Origin: DATAYF01 sp036272735
Lineage (GTDB): Bacteria; Chloroflexota; Ktedonobacteria; Ktedonobacterales; Ktedonobacteraceae
Length of the DNA stretch: 8,164 bases
Reading direction: 5' to 3'
Assembly (NCBI GenBank): GCA_036272735.1
Contig: DATAYF010000466.1
Location: 1 to 8,164, forward strand
Shown: one piece after another, positions 1-6,714 of the stretch
How the letters are laid out: every line of letters starts with the position of its first letter
Numbering within the stretch: the first letter of the stretch is position 1
Position numbers and translations under genes: made by a program
The notes under the pieces: generated by a model
Told to the model about the DNA's origin: nothing
The model's input: the letters and a program-made list of their open reading frames with translations, nothing else
The model's database searches: none

Positions 1-45
1 CCCGATGGCAAAGTCGCCCACCTGCTGAAGCGCTGGCAAACGTAA
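1..45 (+). CDS. 3' end of an unidentified gene
   Basis: An open frame enters from the left edge and encodes PDGKVAHLLKRWQT before TAA at 43-45. Only 14 residues are visible, so no family can be named. The call rests on position: the stop is followed four bases later by a long palindrome that would serve as the shared terminator with the convergent kdpE-like gene. The product ends in a basic/aromatic tail with no obvious motif. It could also be a chance open frame. Confidence 0.45.
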   Translation, partial: PDGKVAHLLKRWQT

Positions 46-48
46 TGG

Positions 49-126
49 GTAAGAGAGAGAATATATTGATGAATATGATCGGCGTTGCAACGCCGATCAT
101 ATTCATCAATATATTCTCTCTCTTAC
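49..126. terminator. Perfect 78-bp palindrome between convergent genes, probable bidirectional terminator
   Basis: Bases 49-87 and 88-126 are exact reverse complements: 39-bp arms with no loop and no mismatch. The centre is GGCGTTG/CAACGCC. The palindrome begins 4 bp after the stop at 45 and ends 5 bp before the kdpE-like stop at 132, so it fills the whole convergent intergenic space. There is no clear T-tract on either side, so it is not a textbook intrinsic terminator, but the position argues for transcript ending or 3'-end protection on both strands. The 10-mer TATATTGATG in its arm recurs in the hairpin at 3929-3995. Confidence 0.75.
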
Positions 127-131
127 TATGA

Positions 132-836
132 CTACTCTTCGCTTTCGCTATTAAAACGGTAGCCGACGCCAGAGATGGTCAGGATAAAGCGTGGATGTGC
201 AGGATCTGGCTCTATTTTTCGGCGCAATTGTCCAATGTAGACATGCAGATAATGCGCCTCCGTGCCATAACCGGTGCCCCATACCTGGGCAAGCAACATC
301 TGACGCGTCATAATTTTGCCACTACTTTTGATGAGGGCTTTCAGCAGATCGTACTCGGTTGGAGTCAATTTCACATCTTTGCTGTCCACCTGTACCGAAC
401 GTTGGGCAAAATCTACACGTAGTGGCCCGGAGGTAAAGACTGGCTCCGTTCCCACCTGCACCTGGGCGGTATGGCGCAAAGCCACACGCACGCGTGCCAG
501 CACTTCATTCATGCCAAAGGGCTTCGATACATAATCATCCGCGCCAAGGTCGAGCGACAACACTTTATCACGTTCGGTATCTTTTACCGATAACACAATG
601 ATCGGCAGATTCGATTGTTCACGGACCTGCTTGCACACCTCCAAACCGCTGATGCCAGGCAAGCCCAGGTCCAGCACCATCAAATCAGGACGATGCTGGA
701 TAATGGCGTCAAGTGCTTCTTCGCCACTGGCGGCCGTAAACACCTCGAAACCATGCGCCGTCAAACTGCGTTGGAGCGCGCGCATAATCTCCACCTCGTC
801 ATCCACAACCAGAATCCGAGCACCACTTTTACTCAT
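132..836 (-). CDS. kdpE: KdpE-like OmpR-family response regulator
   Basis: A 234-residue cytoplasmic transcription factor, full length for the OmpR/PhoB family. The receiver domain (about 7-120) has the acidic pair D12-D13, the phospho-acceptor D56 in VLDLGLPG, S83 and the conserved K105 in SKPF. The C-terminal winged helix (about 133-230) contains LTPTEYDLL, then a stretch around WGTGYGTEAHYLHVYI and GVGYRF near the end, which is close to the KdpE subtype. ATG at 834-836 is preceded by AGGAG at 846-850, nine bases upstream. The start overlaps the last 8 bases of the kinase gene, so translation is probably coupled and the two form a cognate pair. KdpE normally activates kdpFABC potassium-pump genes, but none are in the window, so the real regulon is unknown. 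The symbol reflects subfamily resemblance only. Confidence 0.9.
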   Translation of the reverse strand: MSKSGARILVVDDEVEIMRALQRSLTAHGFEVFTAASGEEALDAIIQHRPDLMVLDLGLPGISGLEVCKQVREQSNLPIIVLSVKDTERDKVLSLDLGADDYVSKPFGMNEVLARVRVALRHTAQVQVGTEPVFTSGPLRVDFAQRSVQVDSKDVKLTPTEYDLLKALIKSSGKIMTRQMLLAQVWGTGYGTEAHYLHVYIGQLRRKIEPDPAHPRFILTISGVGYRFNSESEE

Positions 837-2529
837 AACCTTCTACTCCTGCCTTTCCTAACGGCAACGTGAACTGAAAAATGGCTCCTCCGCCTTGACG
901 GTTCCTGGCCCAGATGCGACCTCCATGTGCCTCCACCAGGCCACGGCACACCGCTAAGCCCAAACCTGTGCCCATCGCACTCGTCCCCTTACGCCTTGTC
1001 CCCAATACGCGATAAAATTTGTCAAATATACGCTCCAAATCGCCTGGTGGAATGCCCGGTCCACGATCAGCAATACTTACCAGTATGTTAGCCCCTTGCA
1101 CTTCTGCACTTATGTCAATTGGCGAGGCCACTGGCGTGTAGCGTATAGCATTCTCGATGAGATTGGTTAACACTTGATCCATTTGTAAGTAATCAATTTC
1201 GACCGGAGGAAGGTCTTCGGGAAGGTCAATATGTACCTGGCGATCATGCAAAAGGGCCTGTGCACGGCCCAGTACATCATGAATCAACTCGTCAAGAGGA
1301 TACCACTCTTTCTCCGGCTTCAATGCCCCTCCTTCAATGCGCGACATATCAAGCAAGTTTCCCACCAGGCGATTTAAACGATCAGTCTCCTTGACGATGG
1401 CCTGCGCGAAACTTCTGCGTTCCTCTTCATTCCACTGCACATCCTCCTGCAATAGACTACTCCCCGCCGCCTTAATAGAAGAGAGCGGAGTACGAAAATC
1501 ATGCGAGACCGAGGAGAGCAACGCCGAACGTAGCTCGTCGGTGCGCCGCAAAAGCTCAACCTGCAAACCCTCTCGCCGTAAACGCGCGCGCTCGATTAAG
1601 GAGGCAGCCTGATCGAGAAATGCCCAGAAAAAGGCTGTTTGCGGGTTATGTCGCTCTTTTTCTACCGCTAGATTGTGCTCCATATTCATATGATGCGAGC
1701 CACTTTCAATGATCAAACGCGCCACCCCTACCGTCTTCTGGCCCAGTTGTAACGGCAGGATACGTACATAAAAATGGCCCTCACGCTGATTACCCGCGAC
1801 GATACGGCGCACATGATACGCCGTGCCCCATTCGGTCGAGGGCAACACCGCGTCAGCATACAGGTCAACAATTTGCCCTTCGGCCATGACCATATCGGCC
1901 GTTTTCTCTTCATCCGACGAGAGCTGGACTTCTGCTAAGGGCAAGCAAGCATCGGCGTATAATTTTAGCTGCTCACGCTCATCCGGCAAAAGAATAGCAC
2001 AATCGCGCACCCCTACCGATGAGAAAACATCGACGATCGCACGTGCAACCGTTTCTAGCTGACGTTCCAACCCTTCCACATTGGTTGTTGTGGTGACCAA
2101 TTCGTAGAGGGCGCGTGTCTCACGCTCCTGCTGCGTGGCCTGCTCGGCACGCTTCCTTAACGCGGAGGCGAGCTGACCAGTAATAATCGCGGTCACCAGG
2201 AAAATGAACAGTGCCAACCACTCATCAAGCTTACCAATCGAGAACGTATAGAGCGGATTCACCAGAAAATAGTCAAACGATAGGAAAGCGATAAGCGAAG
2301 CAATGATGGCAGAATACAATCCTCTCGTGCTTGCCAGACTCAGCACCACCAGTAAATACAAAAAAGAAATATTGGGGATTTTTGGGTACAGCTTGAATCC
2401 ATAGATGATGATGGTAACCACCAGAGCCCCGCCGAAAGCTAAAAGTGCATCCAGGATATAGCGTTTCCATATTCGCCTATCGCTAGAGCCCAGAAAAAGT
2501 AACTGCTCGAAACGGTTCATATTCTTCAC
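829..2529 (-). CDS. kdpD: Short KdpD-like sensor histidine kinase (DUF4118-GAF-HisKA-HATPase)
   Basis: A membrane sensor kinase of 566 residues counted from GTG at 2529. Residues 25-125 hold about four hydrophobic segments with the DUF4118-type motif FDYFLVNPLYTF. A helix and a GAF-like region follow (about 135-315). Then come the H-box SHDFRTP with phospho-acceptor His at about 343, the N-box NLIENAIRYTP (Asn about 460), the G1 box DRGPGIP (about 488-494) and G2 GTGLGL (about 520-525). The catalytic core is intact. Classical KdpD is near 900 residues. This protein lacks the N-terminal KdpD sensor (Walker) and Usp domains, so it belongs to the shortened type found in several phyla. ATG at 2518-2520 (codon 4) is an alternative start, ten bases after AAGGG. 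It overlaps the regulator gene by 8 bp. I saw no convincing minus-strand promoter in the 41-bp divergent gap. Confidence 0.88.
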   Translation of the reverse strand: MKNMNRFEQLLFLGSSDRRIWKRYILDALLAFGGALVVTIIIYGFKLYPKIPNISFLYLLVVLSLASTRGLYSAIIASLIAFLSFDYFLVNPLYTFSIGKLDEWLALFIFLVTAIITGQLASALRKRAEQATQQERETRALYELVTTTTNVEGLERQLETVARAIVDVFSSVGVRDCAILLPDEREQLKLYADACLPLAEVQLSSDEEKTADMVMAEGQIVDLYADAVLPSTEWGTAYHVRRIVAGNQREGHFYVRILPLQLGQKTVGVARLIIESGSHHMNMEHNLAVEKERHNPQTAFFWAFLDQAASLIERARLRREGLQVELLRRTDELRSALLSSVSHDFRTPLSSIKAAGSSLLQEDVQWNEEERRSFAQAIVKETDRLNRLVGNLLDMSRIEGGALKPEKEWYPLDELIHDVLGRAQALLHDRQVHIDLPEDLPPVEIDYLQMDQVLTNLIENAIRYTPVASPIDISAEVQGANILVSIADRGPGIPPGDLERIFDKFYRVLGTRRKGTSAMGTGLGLAVCRGLVEAHGGRIWARNRQGGGAIFQFTLPLGKAGVEGYE

Positions 2530-2533
2530 ACCC

Positions 2534-2563
2534 TTGACCCTGGCCGCTCCATAGGGCTATACT
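2534..2563 (+). promoter_or_regulatory. Sigma70-like promoter for the lipoprotein gene, probably giving a leaderless mRNA
   Basis: TTGACC at 2534-2539 and TATACT at 2558-2563 are separated by 18 bases. Each hexamer is one mismatch from consensus. A start about seven bases past the -10 falls at 2570-2571, the A of the ATG. No Shine-Dalgarno sequence lies at the usual distance; AGGG at 2553-2556 is 14 bases away and inside the promoter. The element overlaps the leader region of the divergent kinase gene. Confidence 0.6.
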
Positions 2564-2570
2564 CCAACGT

Positions 2571-3917
2571 ATGAAACATCGATGTGTAGCCGTATTGCTG
2601 CTTTCTTTCATGCTCGCTAGTAGTCTCCTCACGGCATGCAGCCCAGGGCACCTTGGCAGCAATGTCATCGCCTTTTTGCGCTCCGGACACCTCTGGACGA
2701 GCGATCCCGACGGTGCAAACGCCTTTGAAGTGGTGGCCCAGGGGACACCAGTGATTAGCTACGCGTGGTCACCCGACCATCACCTGTTGGCATTTCGGCA
2801 ACTCGATCCCGACTTTGCCAAAACCGCTGCCAGTCATCTCGTGGCCGCCAACGCTGTCACAGGCCAGCTTGGCGATGCGCCCAGCACCCTGAATACCATC
2901 GGCGTCGATGGCGGTAGCCCTATTACCATTGCATTCTCCAGTCCTACGATCAGCTATGGTGCCCCGCTGTGGAACCCAGCGGGTTCGCGCCTGCTCTATC
3001 GTCAGACTCCCCTTGCCACATCCACCCCACCGCTAGATGCTCACTGGTGGGTTTCGCAAAACGACCAGCCCGGCGGCATCGCCATTAAATCGCTGCCCAA
3101 TAGCTATTCTATTCCTTCAATGTCTTATCATACCAGCAACGATGAAGCAGTCGGCAATTCGCCACAAGGGCTGTTTACTACCACGCTAGCGGGCACCCAG
3201 CTACACACTATTCAGCAAAAGCCGCTTGCAGGACACCCATTGCCCGCTACACTGGAACGCGTCCTCTGGCAACCTGCGCATCAAAACGGCCTCTTGCTAT
3301 ACGCGCTGCCCGCTCCGTCAAGCAACACGCATGCATCACGCGTACAGCTTATCCTGAGCACTCCCGGCGGCCAGACCACTCCTATTGCGACCTGCTCGTG
3401 CAGCCAATTTGCCTGGTCACCGGATGGCAATAGTGTGCTCTACACCACAAATACAACTTATACTATCACAAATATCAAGACCCATTCTGCATTCACCGTC
3501 GAGAACGAAGCAAACAGCGTACCGTACTGGTCGCCCGATAGCCAGCGGCTTCTGCTCGATGGCCCACAGAAGCTCGTACTTATCCAGGTTGCAACCCGGC
3601 AACACACAACCCTGCTTACCACGCAGGGTAACGTCAATACCACCAATACCACCAACACCAGCCCAGCAGCAACCACCAGCACGCTCCTGCAACCGGTCAA
3701 CAATTCTATCTGGGCAGCCGATAGCCACCATTTTCTCTTTCTGACACACCATCGCCTGCTCTGGCAAGGGCACGCGCTCCCCAACGAGGGATTGTATACG
3801 GTGACGATTGATGCGGCAAACGGTCAACCACAAGGACAACCGACCCTCGCCGACAAAGGGAATGATAGCCAGGCAGGATGGAGCTACCAGGACCCCAATA
3901 CGTCGTTTTTGTACTGA
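2571..3917 (+). CDS. Secreted lipoprotein with TolB/PD40-type beta-propeller repeats
   Basis: A 448-residue predicted lipoprotein. The N-terminus MKHR is followed by a hydrophobic stretch and the lipobox LTAC with the lipidated Cys at 23, so the mature protein should be anchored to the outer face of the membrane. The body contains propeller-blade motifs of the WSPD type: YAWSPDHHLLAF (about 64-75), FAWSPDGNSVLY (about 280-291), PYWSPDSQRLLL (about 318-329) and the weaker IWAADSHHFLFL (about 380-391). A Thr/Asn-rich low-complexity linker (about 354-372) precedes the last blade. Such propellers usually bind proteins or carbohydrate; no catalytic site is visible. It is transcribed divergently from the kinase-regulator operon across a 41-bp gap, which hints at, but does not prove, a shared signalling theme. 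A specific ligand cannot be named. Confidence 0.85.
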   Translation: MKHRCVAVLLLSFMLASSLLTACSPGHLGSNVIAFLRSGHLWTSDPDGANAFEVVAQGTPVISYAWSPDHHLLAFRQLDPDFAKTAASHLVAANAVTGQLGDAPSTLNTIGVDGGSPITIAFSSPTISYGAPLWNPAGSRLLYRQTPLATSTPPLDAHWWVSQNDQPGGIAIKSLPNSYSIPSMSYHTSNDEAVGNSPQGLFTTTLAGTQLHTIQQKPLAGHPLPATLERVLWQPAHQNGLLLYALPAPSSNTHASRVQLILSTPGGQTTPIATCSCSQFAWSPDGNSVLYTTNTTYTITNIKTHSAFTVENEANSVPYWSPDSQRLLLDGPQKLVLIQVATRQHTTLLTTQGNVNTTNTTNTSPAATTSTLLQPVNNSIWAADSHHFLFLTHHRLLWQGHALPNEGLYTVTIDAANGQPQGQPTLADKGNDSQAGWSYQDPNTSFLY

Positions 3918-3928
3918 ATTCGGGTTTA

Positions 3929-3995
3929 ATCTACTCTATATTGATGGGCGTGCATGTATCCCGGGCACATGCACGCCCATCAATATAGAGTAGAT
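3929..3995. terminator. Long hairpin after the lipoprotein gene
   Basis: Arms 3929-3957 and 3967-3995 are perfectly complementary over 29 bp around a 9-base loop containing CCCGGG. GGG at 3922-3924 can add pairs with CCC at 3996-3998 across a short bulge. It lies 11 bp after the TGA stop at 3915-3917. As in the palindrome at 49-126 there is no T-tract, yet the placement fits a transcription or mRNA 3' end. Confidence 0.7.
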
Positions 3996-4107
3996 CCCAG
4001 GTACTATAAATGTGGTACAACCACACTAAGTGGTGAAGAGCTCGAAAAAAGGACGAGAAATGAGCTCAAAATAGGCAACCTCCACCAGTTCATGTGGTTC
4101 TACTATA
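3996..4107. other. Non-coding stretch with a 12-bp direct repeat, left flank of the mobile element
   Basis: No credible gene is seen. TACTATAAATGT occurs at 4002-4013 and again at 4101-4112, 99 bp apart; the second copy runs into the target duplication. Short inverted repeats are present: GTGGT/ACCAC at 4012-4024 and CTCG/CGAG inside 4038-4062. Before the insertion this DNA would have been the upstream region of the small acidic gene now at 7491. Confidence 0.5.
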
Positions 4108-4114
4108 AATGTAT
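4108..4114. repeat. Left copy of the 7-bp target-site duplication (AATGTAT)
   Basis: AATGTAT directly abuts the left terminal repeat and is identical to 7435-7441, which directly abuts the right terminal repeat. If the element ends are taken as TGAGGG/CCCTCA, the duplication shortens to 5 bp (ATGTA). Confidence 0.7.
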
Positions 4115-4131
4115 GAGGGTGTTTCATAACT
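4115..4131 (+). repeat. Left terminal inverted repeat
   Basis: GAGGGTGTTTCATAACT. The reverse complement of 7418-7434 reads GAGGGCGTTTCATAACT, with one mismatch at position 6. The transposase TGA stop (4124-4126) falls inside this repeat. Confidence 0.78.
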
Positions 4132-5206
4132 CCGAATCCCCTTCCCAAAGATGAGCTAAGACACGCTTTGGAGAACGGATGAGATCAGGACGGCTAGCCT
4201 GTTGAGCAGCCAGACCAACGATGAGGGAAGCCGTGGAGGTCAAGGCAACTTGTGAGGTCATCTCAGACCAACCAGATAAAGGAGGACGTTGGAGATGAAA
4301 GAAGAGAAACACGCGTCCAAAAAAGCGCTCGATGCCACTGCGTTTGCCCAACTCCTCTTTGGTCCAGGTGGGAGGCAAACAGGAGCGATTTTTCTGGCGT
4401 TTGGGATTCCAAGGCATCACCGCTACCGCTCCTAAGGTGGCATGAATGCAGGCAATGAGCTTCAAGCTCCAATAAGCGGCATCCAAGCGAACACATCGCG
4501 GGCGGATCTGATACAACTGCGTGGCCCATGCCAGGAGTGGTCGGGCAAAGGGAGCATCATGAACCTTGGCTGGGGAAAGGAGAAAAAAGAGTGGCAAGCC
4601 TGATCCACGGCAGATCAGCGTATGCACCCGGAAACCGCGCAAAAGGGGACGAGGATGCTGAGCGGGAGCATGACCATAGGCGGCATCGGGATCAGCGCGA
4701 CGCCAGGCGAGGATGGGAGCGCTGTCAATGATGAGATCACAGGCTCCAATGAGTCGAGAACGCAGCGCGTGCAGAACCGTGAACACGAAAAGGGACTCAT
4801 GCAGGGGAGCTCCCGCAGCATGGCGACGTTTCCACTGTTGGGATTTACCAGGAATGCGCATCTGTCCATCTTTGCCCAACGGTAAACCGCAGGCCAAGGC
4901 GAGCGTTGGCCAACTTTTCAACTAGTCGTGCATATCTTGATACGACAAGCGCCACAAGGTACGCAACAATCCAATAAGTAACAAGCTCGCCTCGCTGTAG
5001 GTACGCGGTGCTCCTCCCGGGCCGGCAGGCAATGGTGGCGCACAACGGTGATGAGCCACTCGAGCGGCGAAATAACAGAGGGCAAGCAAATGCAATGTTC
5101 TGACCAACGTGAGTGCATCCAGGTGTAAAGCCGACTTCAACCGGGCTTGCGCACGCTGATAGCATGGGGATGGGACTGGCGCTTGCTCTTTGACGAGAGT
5201 GAGCAT
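4124..5206 (-). pseudogene. DDE transposase (IS4/IS5 superfamily) interrupted by an amber codon
   Basis: The frame starting at ATG 5206 reads 94 residues and hits TAG at 4922-4924. It then continues in the same frame for 266 more residues to TGA at 4124-4126. The two parts join seamlessly as SYQDMHD-[stop]-LKSWPTLALACGLP, where Trp (TGG) would be expected at the stop. The downstream part keeps a plausible catalytic triad: Asp in IDSAPI (about residue 161 from ATG 5206), Asp in RLDAAYW (about 242) and Glu in SGIERFFGRV (about 293). The N-terminal part is a helix-rich region typical of these transposases. Neither ATG at 5206 nor ATG at 5305 has a Shine-Dalgarno sequence. In-frame protein-like sequence continues upstream of 5206 (EHSRYLLM) as far as another TAG at 5270-5272, so the original start was probably further upstream. 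TTG directly after the amber codon could restart translation, but that product would lack the N-terminal domain. Confidence 0.85.
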
Positions 5207-5407
5207 CAGTAAATAGCGCGAATGTTCGACGATTTTTGGCGCAAAACAGAGAAAGCGACCAGCAAGACGCTAGAGAAACCGCTCCCCAGTCTTCGGTATC
5301 AACATGGGAAGGTGTACATAAACCGCTCGCGATCTCGCCGGCCAGGATATCCTTCACAGACGAGAAATGGGTTTGCCGCATCCCGCTTGCGCTGGGCATC
5401 AAGAGTG
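5207..5407 (-). other. Degenerate 5' region of the transposase and spacer to the GNAT gene
   Basis: On the minus strand, 5207-5269 continues the transposase frame (GRFLCFAPKIVEHSRYLL). TAG stands at 5270-5272, and the frame goes on to ATG at 5303-5305 (MLIPKTGERFL). The remaining 100 bp up to the GNAT stop carry no clear gene. Another minus frame is open over part of it and contains NPFLV, but I cannot tie it to a family. No terminal repeat or terminator is visible here. Confidence 0.45.
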
Positions 5408-5872
5408 TCAAGCTTCGACTTCGGGCTCAGGCGTAGCGAGCAGCTCCAGGCTCACACCCAGAGCAGTCTGCTCATATTCTACGAAGCCCAAGCCCTTGTA
5501 GAAAGTGATGATCTCGTGCCAAGAGGCGTTGGTCTTGGCGATAATACGTCTATCTCCACGAAGCCTGGCAATGTTCACGAGAGCGGTGATGATCGCCCGT
5601 CCGATACCTCGTCGGCGAACGTCCTTGCGTGTCGAGATACGAACGATCTCGCTGGTCCTCTCACTGGGCCGAATGAGTGCCCCAGTGCCAACGATTTCCC
5701 GTCCCATGCAGCCAACGAGGAAAACATGGCCTGCTCTGATGTAGTGGTGCAGAATATCATCGACGTCCGGGTTGCGTATTTCGTCGATAGAGCCGAAGTG
5801 CTCGCCAAGCCCTTCGAGGATGAGCCAACGTGCCTGCTCCTGGTCACCGGCCTCAAAGGTCTGATGGAGAGT
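5408..5872 (-). pseudogene. GNAT-family N-acetyltransferase with damaged 5' end
   Basis: The frame ending at TGA 5408-5410 encodes a nearly complete GNAT fold that would transfer acetyl from acetyl-CoA to an unknown amine. The acetyl-CoA loop RRRGIGRA lies at residues 31-38 if counted from ATG 5707, and the late motif SWHEIITFYKGLGF follows. The ATG at 5707 would remove the first strands and helices. The same frame continues upstream with clear family sequence (GHVFLVGCMGR, ILEGLGEHFGSIDEIRNPDV, EAGDQEQARW) to 5872, but contains no ATG, GTG or TTG start. In the adjacent frame the bases before the T-run at 5855-5857 read IRP. One extra T there would restore IRPFEAGDQEQARW, a usual GNAT beginning. 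A one-base deletion, or a sequencing error, is likely. TGAGGTGA at 5876-5883, just after the methyltransferase stop, could be the old ribosome site. A shortened 99-residue product from 5707 cannot be ruled out. Confidence 0.72.
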
Positions 5873-5886
5873 TCACCTCAGAGTAC

Positions 5887-6681
5887 TCACTTGATCCCGA
5901 TGCGGACTCGGTAACTCAAATACCAGGGGACTGGCTCGGACCCGATATGTTGGAACGCAGCGAGGCTTAAGCGATCAAAACCGGTTTCCTGGTCGGTGAA
6001 CTGGAACTGGTGGCTGAGCGCATTGCTCTGCATCATCTCAAGAAACCGTGCTGCGTCTCCCTGCTCGATATGATGAAGCAACACCTCACGGGTGAAGCGG
6101 AAGTGAGCGCTCTCGCGCAGGGGGTCGAGAGATTTGTTCTTCGGCCAGATCTTGAGGCTCTGAGCCAGCCCGCGCTCCCGGACAAGCTCCACTAAGCGCA
6201 TACTCACCTCCTGGGCGAGCCGATCAAGTTCCCAGTGGATTGCTGGTGGCGCATCATAGTCATACGCCGCAAAGGCTCCTCCGGGTCGCAGAATCCGAGC
6301 AATCTCGGCTAGAGTCGCCGTCGGTTCCATCCAATGGAACGCCTGGGCAGCAGTGACAATATCCGCACACCCATCAGGCAGGCCCGTCTGATGAGCAAGC
6401 CCCTCTCGATACCCGATCTGTGCCGCGTAGGGATGGTCCTCGACGTTGTGTGTGGCCTCTCTCCGCATATCGGCATTGGGTTCGATCCCAATCACCCGCT
6501 CGGCCCGCTCCCCCCAGATCGCGGTTGACAGTCCGGTCCCGCTACCCACATCCACCACCAGGGCGGGATGCGGTATACCAATCAACTGCGTCAGCAGATC
6601 GAGCAAAGCCAGTGGCGGGGTCGGACGCACCCGATCGTAGCTGCTGGCATTGCCAGTCCAAATTTCACTGGGATCACGCAT
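5887..6681 (-). CDS. Class I SAM-dependent methyltransferase (Methyltransf_11/UbiE-like)
   Basis: A 264-residue soluble methyltransferase of normal length. Motif I is VVDVGSGTG (42-50). The acidic residue that binds the SAM ribose is E67 in VIGIEPN. The adenine-side motif is GLPDGCADIV (99-108), followed by AAQAFHWM (110-117), a pattern seen in the trans-aconitate/UbiE-like group. The post-motif ILRPGG lies at 129-134. The substrate cannot be read from the sequence; small molecules are typical for this group. ATG at 6679-6681 has a strong AAGGAG eight bases upstream. The gene starts 33 bp after the RHH-Clp_N stop, and the GNAT region begins about 14 bp after its own stop, so the three probably share one transcript inside the mobile element. 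The frame is intact, unlike its two downstream neighbours. Confidence 0.87.
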   Translation of the reverse strand: MRDPSEIWTGNASSYDRVRPTPPLALLDLLTQLIGIPHPALVVDVGSGTGLSTAIWGERAERVIGIEPNADMRREATHNVEDHPYAAQIGYREGLAHQTGLPDGCADIVTAAQAFHWMEPTATLAEIARILRPGGAFAAYDYDAPPAIHWELDRLAQEVSMRLVELVRERGLAQSLKIWPKNKSLDPLRESAHFRFTREVLLHHIEQGDAARFLEMMQSNALSHQFQFTDQETGFDRLSLAAFQHIGSEPVPWYLSYRVRIGIK

Positions 6682-6714
6682 GCTGTTTTCTCCTTTTTAG
6701 AGCCTCGTGAAGAG

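Noticed and set aside
3417..3839. 140-codon minus-strand frame inside the lipoprotein gene
   Set aside because: It is antisense to propeller blades with clear WSPD motifs. The Gly/Val-rich product comes from the Thr/Asn repeat read backwards.
4922..5272. Amber codons read as an amino acid (recoding)
   Set aside because: TAG is used as a normal stop by kdpE-like, RHH-Clp_N and the small acidic gene in the same window, so decay of the transposase is simpler.
5207..5410. Right end of a simple 1.2-kb insertion sequence next to the transposase start
   Set aside because: Only a weak partial resemblance (GAAACCGCTCC near 5275) was seen, far poorer than the match at 7418-7434, and it has no target duplication.
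4845..5411. 188-codon open frame on the minus strand overlapping the transposase
   Set aside because: It is out of frame with the transposase, and its composition (Ser, Arg and Cys rich, no motif) looks like a shadow frame.
5222..5914. 230-codon open frame on the plus strand
   Set aside because: It lies antisense to the GNAT region, whose minus-strand frames show clear family motifs. Its own product is low in recognisable motifs and has no ribosome site.
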